From: Actinomycetes bacterium
GTDB taxonomy: Bacteria; Actinomycetota; Acidimicrobiia; Acidimicrobiales; Bog-793
Length of the DNA: 10,750 bases
Assembly: GCA_021785095.1 (NCBI GenBank)
Contig: JAJYGM010000037.1
Coordinates: forward strand, 574-11,323
Direction: 5' to 3'
Every line of letters starts with the position of its first letter. The first letter of the stretch is position 1. Positions 7,063 to 10,750 of this stretch are shown in pieces. The notes under the pieces were generated by a model. That model saw nothing but the letters and a program-made list of their open reading frames with translations. It made no database searches and was not told where the DNA came from. Both the position numbers and the translations under genes were made by a program.

Positions 7063-7832
7063 CGAACCCCGCCTTCGAATTCGGTGAGCGTGTCGGCTCG
7101 GAGCCCGAGCCGCAGCGTCTCGAGGGCCAACACGCCGGTGGCCGGGATGTTGCCGAGATTCACGTCGGGGCCGGCGCGGCGCACCATGTGCGCCTGGAGC
7201 GCGGTCGTGGGGGCTTCGAACATCAGGCGGTCGACGGAGAGCTCGTTCACGATCTCCTCCACCAGGCCGACGCGGAGCTGGCCGTCCGCACGGCAGATCC
7301 CCGAAGTCCCGCCCTCGCGGGCCTCGAGGGTGACCAGCCACGCACCCGCCGCGAGATCGTCCTCCACGTACTCGATCCAGCGGCGGGGCATGAGCCGGTC
7401 CGACCGGCCCGCATCCTTGAAGCCCACCTCCGAGATCACGGTGAACTCTTCAGCCAGCTTGCGCACGTAGCCGGTCTTCTCGAAATTCGACAGCTCGATG
7501 GTCCCGTTGGAGACCTCGACGAACCGGCACGACCACTCGTGGCACAGCGCGCGGAAGTCGTCGAAGAGCCCCTGGAGGACGTACTTCTCGAAGAGCGTCC
7601 CGCCGAAGTAGAACTCGATGTCATTCGCTCGGAGGAGCTCGATCTTGGCGCCGAGCTCTCCCGAGACGAGCGCGGTGCCCCATCCGAACTTCACGAAGTC
7701 CAGGTACTCGCCGGCGCTCGAGACGATGTCTTGGAGTGCGCCCAGCGGCAGGCCTCCGTCGACCACCATCGTGAGCCCGGTGCGTCGCGGCTTCGTCGCC
7801 CGGTCGGGCAATGCGAGCGTCGTGGTGTGCAT
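7059..7832 (-). CDS. comA: Phosphosulfolactate synthase (ComA) family protein
   Basis: Member of the ComA family (257 aa), TIM-barrel enzymes that add sulfite to phosphoenolpyruvate to give (R)-2-phospho-3-sulfolactate with Mg2+. Family blocks run through the whole protein: RRTGLTMVVDGG (16-27), YLDFVKFGWGT (43-53, Lys48), GGTLFE (77-82), VEVSNG (105-110), ISEVGFK (133-139, Lys139), TLEAREGG (168-175), MFEAP (204-208), VNLGNI (224-229) and LETLRLGLR (237-245). Length is normal. The ATG at 7832 has GGAGG 7 nt upstream; the open frame beyond it is non-coding. It lies 32 nt after the histidine phosphatase and overlaps the VOC start by 4 nt. In methanogens and Xanthobacter this step begins coenzyme M synthesis, but no other coenzyme M gene is visible here. 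The family also includes plant Hsa32, for which this activity is not established, so the reaction is inferred from homology. Confidence 0.9.
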   Translation of the reverse strand: MHTTTLALPDRATKPRRTGLTMVVDGGLPLGALQDIVSSAGEYLDFVKFGWGTALVSGELGAKIELLRANDIEFYFGGTLFEKYVLQGLFDDFRALCHEWSCRFVEVSNGTIELSNFEKTGYVRKLAEEFTVISEVGFKDAGRSDRLMPRRWIEYVEDDLAAGAWLVTLEAREGGTSGICRADGQLRVGLVEEIVNELSVDRLMFEAPTTALQAHMVRRAGPDVNLGNIPATGVLALETLRLGLRADTLTEFEGGVR

Positions 7833-7839
7833 CGCTGAT

Positions 7840-7844
7840 CCTCC
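7840..7844 (-). promoter_or_regulatory. comA: Ribosome binding site of comA
   Basis: GGAGG on the minus strand, 7 nt before the ATG at 7832. It is the strongest Shine-Dalgarno in the operon and fixes the ComA start, excluding the long N-terminal extension of the open frame. Confidence 0.85.
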
Positions 7845-7864
7845 GTTCCTGGCTGGTCCTGCAT

Positions 7865-8437
7865 TCAGGCGCACGTCCATGCGGAAGCAACCCTCCGCAG
7901 GATCGGGACGCCGTTCTCCACCTCGGTCCACGCCATCTCCTCGGGCGGGACGCCGTCGAGCCACGCGCAGAGCGCGCGGACCACCCCGCCGTGGCACACG
8001 AGCACGATGTCGCCCTTGTGCAGGGAGAGGATCCGGGCTGCGCACGACGCGACACGCTCGTAGAGCTGCCGCACCGACTCGCCCCCGGTGGGCGCAGCGT
8101 CTGCGTCGACCACGCGCCCGGCTGTGACTCCCGACCGCTCGGGGCCGAGCCTCGTTGCCGGCAGCCCCTCGGCGTCGCCGAGCGAGCGCTCACGCAAGTC
8201 CGGATCGGCACGGAAACCCACGCCCAGGGCTCGCGAGATGGGCGCCGCGGACTCGAGCGCTCGACGCAGGTCGCTGGAGTAGATGGCCTCGGGCGAGGCC
8301 TCGGCGAGGGTCCGGCAGCACCGGGCGATCTGCTCGCGCCCGACCGGGCTCAAGCCGGGGTCACGCTGCCCCTGGACGAGCCCCTTGGAGTTCCAGGTGG
8401 TCTCCCCGTGACGAACCAGCCAGAGCCTGCGGGCCAC
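7865..8437 (-). CDS. Histidine phosphatase (phosphoglycerate mutase-like) family protein
   Basis: Branch-1 histidine phosphatase (190 aa) that removes phosphate from a small molecule through a phosphohistidine. The signature is LVRHGETTWN with nucleophile His10 and Arg9. The second half of the pocket is Glu83 in LRERSLGD and His149 in LVCHGGVVRA. Length suits small cytoplasmic phosphatases such as CobC or broad-specificity PhoE types. GTG at 8437 was chosen because GGGGGAG lies 9 nt upstream. TTG 8467, GTG 8464 and ATG 8461 are in frame and possible, especially if the message is leaderless. It is the first gene of the unit, 32 nt before comA. The canonical phosphosulfolactate phosphatase ComB is unrelated and absent here, so this enzyme may dephosphorylate the ComA product; that is inference. 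An alpha-ribazole phosphatase or general phosphatase role remains possible. Confidence 0.9.
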   Translation of the reverse strand: MARRLWLVRHGETTWNSKGLVQGQRDPGLSPVGREQIARCCRTLAEASPEAIYSSDLRRALESAAPISRALGVGFRADPDLRERSLGDAEGLPATRLGPERSGVTAGRVVDADAAPTGGESVRQLYERVASCAARILSLHKGDIVLVCHGGVVRALCAWLDGVPPEEMAWTEVENGVPILRRVASAWTCA

Positions 8438-8446
8438 CGAGACTCG

Positions 8447-8453
8447 CTCCCCC
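8447..8453 (-). promoter_or_regulatory. Ribosome binding site deciding the histidine phosphatase start
   Basis: GGGGGAG on the minus strand ends 9 nt before GTG 8437. The three upstream in-frame starts (8467, 8464, 8461) have no comparable sequence ahead of them. Starting here also places the LVRHGE motif at the very N-terminus, as usual for the family. Confidence 0.6.
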
Positions 8454-8468
8454 GACTCCATCACCAAT

Positions 8469-8497
8469 ACGTTACAAAGATTGCCGAAGCATTACAA
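8469..8497 (-). promoter_or_regulatory. Candidate promoter of the comA operon with TTACAA direct repeats
   Basis: On the minus strand TTGTAA (8497-8492) and TAACGT (8474-8469) are separated by 17 nt and fit -35 and -10 elements (four of six to TTGACA; TAnnnT). The predicted start of transcription is near 8462, giving a leader of about 25 nt or a leaderless message from GTG 8464 or ATG 8461. The region is clearly more AT-rich than its surroundings. On the plus strand TTACAA occurs at 8472-8477 and again at 8492-8497, exactly 20 bp apart (about two helical turns), so a regulator binding direct repeats could occlude both elements. Confidence 0.5.
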
Positions 8498-8565
8498 GAG
8501 ATCATCACATCCATCCTCGCAGCGAAACATGTGAATTTCGGGGGGAATCTGTGAAGGACCGCTGA

Positions 8566-8584
8566 CGGCGCACGACGTGCGCCG
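8566..8584 (-). terminator. GC-rich hairpin after the phosphoribosyltransferase/hydrolase gene
   Basis: A perfect 8-bp inverted repeat (cggcgcac and gtgcgccg) with a 3-nt loop lies 33 bp beyond the stop codon at 8617. There is no T-tract, as is common for terminators of high-GC actinobacteria. It separates the fusion gene from the promoter of the comA operon on the same strand. Confidence 0.5.
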
Positions 8585-8616
8585 GAAGAACCCGGAAGCG
8601 GCGTCGCGCCGGGCCC

Positions 8617-9999
8617 TCAGCCTCCCGGGCCTGGTGGGGAGCCCGGGCCTGGTGGGGAGCTCGGGCCTGGTGGGGAGGCCAGGCCTGGTGGGGAGGCTAG
8701 GTGGCGTGCGAACCAGTCGCGCGCGGCCGCGGCCGCGGCCTGCAGCGTTCCAGGCTCCTCGAACAGGTGCGTGGCGCCGGGAACCACGACGAGGCGGCTC
8801 TCACAGCGGAGCAGGCCCTGGGCCTGGCGGTTGAGGGCGAGCACCACGTCGTCCCGTCCGCCCACGATGAGCAACGTCGGCGCTCTCACGTCTTGGAGCC
8901 GGGGACCGGCGAGGTCGGGGCGGCCGCCGCGCGAGACGATCGCGGCGACGCCGACGCCCGGCTCTGCCGCGGCCCACAGGGCAGCGCCCGCGCCCGTGCT
9001 CGCGCCGAAGTAGCCGACCGGCAACTTCTGGCACTCGGGCCGGGACCGCAACCAGCGGGTGGCCTCGACGAGGCGTCGGGCGAGCAGGCCGATGTCGAAC
9101 ACGTTCGCGCGGACGTGCTCTTCGTCCGCGGTGAGCAGGTCGAAGAGCAGCGTGGCGATCCCTGCCTCTTGCAGCATGTCTGCGACGTAGCGATTGCGGG
9201 GGCTGAAGCGGCTGCTGCCGCTTCCGTGGGCGAACACGACGACGCCGATCGGGTGCCCGGGGATCCCGAGGTGCCCCCGGAGGCGGACGGAGCCTGCGGG
9301 CACCTCCACCTCCTCGGCACGAGGCAGAGGGGCGGGAGAGAGCCCTTCCCCCGGCACGGGCGAGGCCACGTCGTTCGCTCGCGCGAGGCAGGCGATCACC
9401 TCGTCGTCGTGGGTCTGGGAGAAGTCGTCGTAGAACTGGCCGATGGCGAAGAAGGGCTCGGGGGTGGCGAGACAGACGAGCTCGTCGGCATCGCCCTCGA
9501 TGCGAGCCTCCCACCCCGGCGGCGCTACCGGGGTGGCGAGGACGACCTTCACTGCTCCCTGGGCGCGAGCGACCTGGCAGGCAGCCCGGGCAGTCGAGCC
9601 CGTCGCGACGCCGTCGTCGACGACCAGCGCGGTCCGGCCCCCGAGCGGGACCCGCGGGCGCTCGCCGCGGAAGCGTCGGGCCCGGCGCTCGAGCTCGGCT
9701 CGCTCGCGCGACTCGACGGCGGCGAGCTCGTGGCCCGAGACATGGGCCGCGCGGATCACCTCTTCGTTCAAGATCCGCACGCCGTCCTCGCCGATCGCCC
9801 CCATCGCGAGCTCCGGCTGGAACGGCACGCCCAACTTCCGGACGACGATCACGTCGAGCGGCGCGAGCAACGCCGTTGCGACCTCGCAGGCGACCAGGAC
9901 CCCCCCGCGCGGCAGGCCGAGCACGACCAGCGGCTCACCCCGGAGGTGCTCGAGCCTCCGACCGAGCTGGCGTCCTGCATCGGCACGGTCCGCGAACAC
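8617..9999 (-). CDS. Phosphoribosyltransferase / dienelactone-hydrolase-like alpha/beta hydrolase fusion
   Basis: Two-domain cytoplasmic protein (460 aa). Residues about 1-205 form a type I phosphoribosyltransferase with LPRGG near 30-34 and the PRPP loop VVDDGVATGSTA (126-137). Residues about 227-435 form an alpha/beta hydrolase of the dienelactone hydrolase type: oxyanion region FAHGSGSS (256-263), nucleophile Ser334 in GASTGAG, Asp383 or Asp384 in GGRDD, and His411 in GATHLF. The same domain order occurs in mycobacterial Rv0571c, a DosR-regulon protein of unknown function. The last 25 residues are a Ser-Pro-Pro-Gly-rich tail made by an 18-bp tandem repeat. The start is GTG 9999 because AGGAGG lies 7 nt upstream; TTG 10053 would add 18 residues with no family support. 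It lies 188 bp downstream of the MoeB-like gene on the same strand. Neither substrate is known. Confidence 0.9.
   Translation of the reverse strand: MFADRADAGRQLGRRLEHLRGEPLVVLGLPRGGVLVACEVATALLAPLDVIVVRKLGVPFQPELAMGAIGEDGVRILNEEVIRAAHVSGHELAAVESRERAELERRARRFRGERPRVPLGGRTALVVDDGVATGSTARAACQVARAQGAVKVVLATPVAPPGWEARIEGDADELVCLATPEPFFAIGQFYDDFSQTHDDEVIACLARANDVASPVPGEGLSPAPLPRAEEVEVPAGSVRLRGHLGIPGHPIGVVVFAHGSGSSRFSPRNRYVADMLQEAGIATLLFDLLTADEEHVRANVFDIGLLARRLVEATRWLRSRPECQKLPVGYFGASTGAGAALWAAAEPGVGVAAIVSRGGRPDLAGPRLQDVRAPTLLIVGGRDDVVLALNRQAQGLLRCESRLVVVPGATHLFEEPGTLQAAAAAARDWFARHLASPPGLASPPGPSSPPGPGSPPGPGG
8627..8698 (-). repeat. 18-bp tandem repeat (four units) encoding an SPPG-rich tail
   Basis: Four units begin at plus-strand positions 8627, 8645, 8663 and 8681 (core ggcctggtgggga). 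Read on the minus strand they give the hexapeptides SPPGLA, SPPGPS, SPPGPG and SPPGPG just before the stop. The unit is a multiple of three, so copy-number change would keep the frame. Confidence 0.9.
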
Positions 10000-10006
10000 G
10001 TGGCGA

Positions 10007-10012
10007 CCTCCT
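10007..10012 (-). promoter_or_regulatory. Ribosome binding site deciding the fusion gene start
   Basis: AGGAGG on the minus strand, 7 nt before GTG 9999, is a full-strength Shine-Dalgarno. It rules in the shorter start over TTG 10053. No promoter is recognisable in the 188 bp between this gene and the MoeB-like gene. Confidence 0.8.
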
Positions 10013-10187
10013 CTGCCAGGGCCACCTTGCCGCCACTTCCCGCCCCGGCACAAGGGAAGAGGGTCACCACCACGTGCTTGCCGGGACGCCGGGCCCTGGC
10101 ACCGGGGTGCGCCCGCGCAGTCCAGAGCAGGCGGAGAGCGCGACCCCGAGGCGAGGAGGCTGCCCGAGGTCCGCGTCCCGCGCGTGC

Positions 10188-10750
10188 TCAGCGCGGATGG
10201 GGCATGCAGAGCTCGTCGTACTCAGCGATGATGATCTCTCCGGCATGCTCGCCGCACGCGGGGCACTCGGGGTCCCGCCGCACCTTGAACGTGCGGAACG
10301 ACTCTTCGAGCGCGTCGAACGCGAGCAGCCGACCGACGAGCGGGTCCCCGAGCCCGAGGAGCATCTTGATCGCCTCCAACGCCTGGATCGACCCGACGAT
10401 GCCCGGGAGCACGCCGAGCACGCCCGCCTCGGCGCACGACGGAGCGAGCTCGGCAGGCGGCGGCTCGGGGATGAGGCAGCGATAGCACGGGCCGTGGTAC
10501 GGATCGAAGACGGTCACCTGCCCTTCGAACCGGAAGATCGACCCGTGCACCACCGGGATGCGCTTCAGGAGAGACGCGTCGTTGACGAGGTAGCGCGTCG
10601 GGAAGTTGTCGGTGCCGTCGACGACGAGGTCGTAGCCGTCCAAGACGTCGAGCACGTTGTCGGCCCCCAGCCGCACGTCGAAGGTCTCGACCGCGACGTC
10701 GGGGTTGAGCGCGCTCAAGGTCTTCTTGGCCGAGTCGACCTTGCGCTCGC
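10188..10750 (-). CDS. moeB: MoeB/ThiF-family E1-like adenylyltransferase, cut by the window edge
   Basis: C-terminal 186 residues of an E1-like enzyme that adenylates the C-terminal Gly of a small sulfur-carrier protein (MoaD, ThiS or a relative). The 5' end lies beyond the window: the frame stays open to the edge with the family-typical ERKVDSAKKTLSALNPDV. Conserved blocks are DGTDNFPTRYLVND, HGSIFRFEGQVTVF and SCAEAGVLGVLPGIVGSIQALEAIK. Two CxxC pairs (CYRC, Cys88/Cys91; CPAC, Cys162/Cys165, numbered from the edge) form the structural zinc site, and Cys105 is in the SCAEAG segment. It ends after YDELCMPHPR without the C-terminal rhodanese domain found in MoeZ-type proteins, so sulfur delivery would need a separate protein. 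Molybdopterin, thiamine and other carriers cannot be distinguished without the N-terminus and neighbours. Confidence 0.92.
   Translation of the reverse strand, partial: ERKVDSAKKTLSALNPDVAVETFDVRLGADNVLDVLDGYDLVVDGTDNFPTRYLVNDASLLKRIPVVHGSIFRFEGQVTVFDPYHGPCYRCLIPEPPPAELAPSCAEAGVLGVLPGIVGSIQALEAIKMLLGLGDPLVGRLLAFDALEESFRTFKVRRDPECPACGEHAGEIIIAEYDELCMPHPR

Noticed and set aside
7062..7341. N-terminal extension of the VOC protein
   Set aside because: The extra residues are a shadow of the ComA gene; the VOC fold begins at the GTG that overlaps the ComA stop.
7833..8045. N-terminal extension of the ComA-like protein
   Set aside because: It overlaps the histidine phosphatase in another frame, has no family support, and a strong GGAGG precedes the ATG at 7832.
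8500..8545. CRP-like site from TCACA and TGTGA words
   Set aside because: The two words are in the wrong order and too far apart for the TGTGA-N6-TCACA palindrome.
10000..10187. Possible small gene or promoter in the 188-bp gap after the MoeB-like gene
   Set aside because: No frame with a ribosome binding site and plausible composition, and no -10/-35 pair; only the AGGAGG belonging to the next gene is convincing.
8701..10485. A 594-residue plus-strand open frame opposite the fusion gene and MoeB
   Set aside because: It is antisense to two conserved genes, of biased composition, and has no motif.

Overview
The window is GC-rich throughout, uses GTG and TTG starts freely, and is densely packed with genes. 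That composition, together with a two-subunit-type methylmalonyl-CoA mutase large chain and a phosphoribosyltransferase/hydrolase fusion of the kind known from mycobacteria (Rv0571c-like), points to a high-GC actinobacterium. I cannot place it more precisely. No RNA gene, transposase, integrase or CRISPR array was seen.

Layout, left to right. (1) 45-1241, plus strand: an M20D-type amidohydrolase. Its 3' end overlaps by 19 bp the convergent (2) mcmA1-type acyl-CoA mutase large subunit (2815-1223, minus), whose active-site residues match methylmalonyl-CoA mutase; no B12-binding small subunit lies next to it. (3) Divergent from it is a secreted SGNH/GDSL-like hydrolase (2941-3864, plus), whose start region carries a 42-bp-period duplication. 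(4) From about 8497 down to 3901 on the minus strand runs a compact five-gene transcription unit: histidine phosphatase, ComA-like phosphosulfolactate synthase, small VOC/glyoxalase-fold protein, acyl-adenylating ligase (acyl-CoA synthetase family), membrane acyltransferase 3. Gaps and overlaps are 26, -4, +1 and -4 nt, and a plausible promoter with TTACAA direct repeats precedes it. (5) Upstream of that, also on minus, is a phosphoribosyltransferase fused to a dienelactone-hydrolase-like alpha/beta hydrolase (9999-8617), ending in a Ser-Pro-Pro-Gly tail encoded by an 18-bp tandem repeat. (6) At the right edge is the 3' part of a MoeB/ThiF-family E1-like adenylyltransferase.

The most interesting part is the ComA-centred operon. 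ComA makes (R)-2-phospho-3-sulfolactate from phosphoenolpyruvate and sulfite. Here it is coupled not to the coenzyme M genes comB/C/D/E but to a generic phosphatase, a VOC protein, an AMP-forming ligase and a membrane acyltransferase. A reasonable but unproven reading is a pathway that makes a sulfonated C3 acid, dephosphorylates it, activates it or an acyl partner, and builds it into an acylated product at the membrane. A second theme is the number of short tandem duplications at gene ends.
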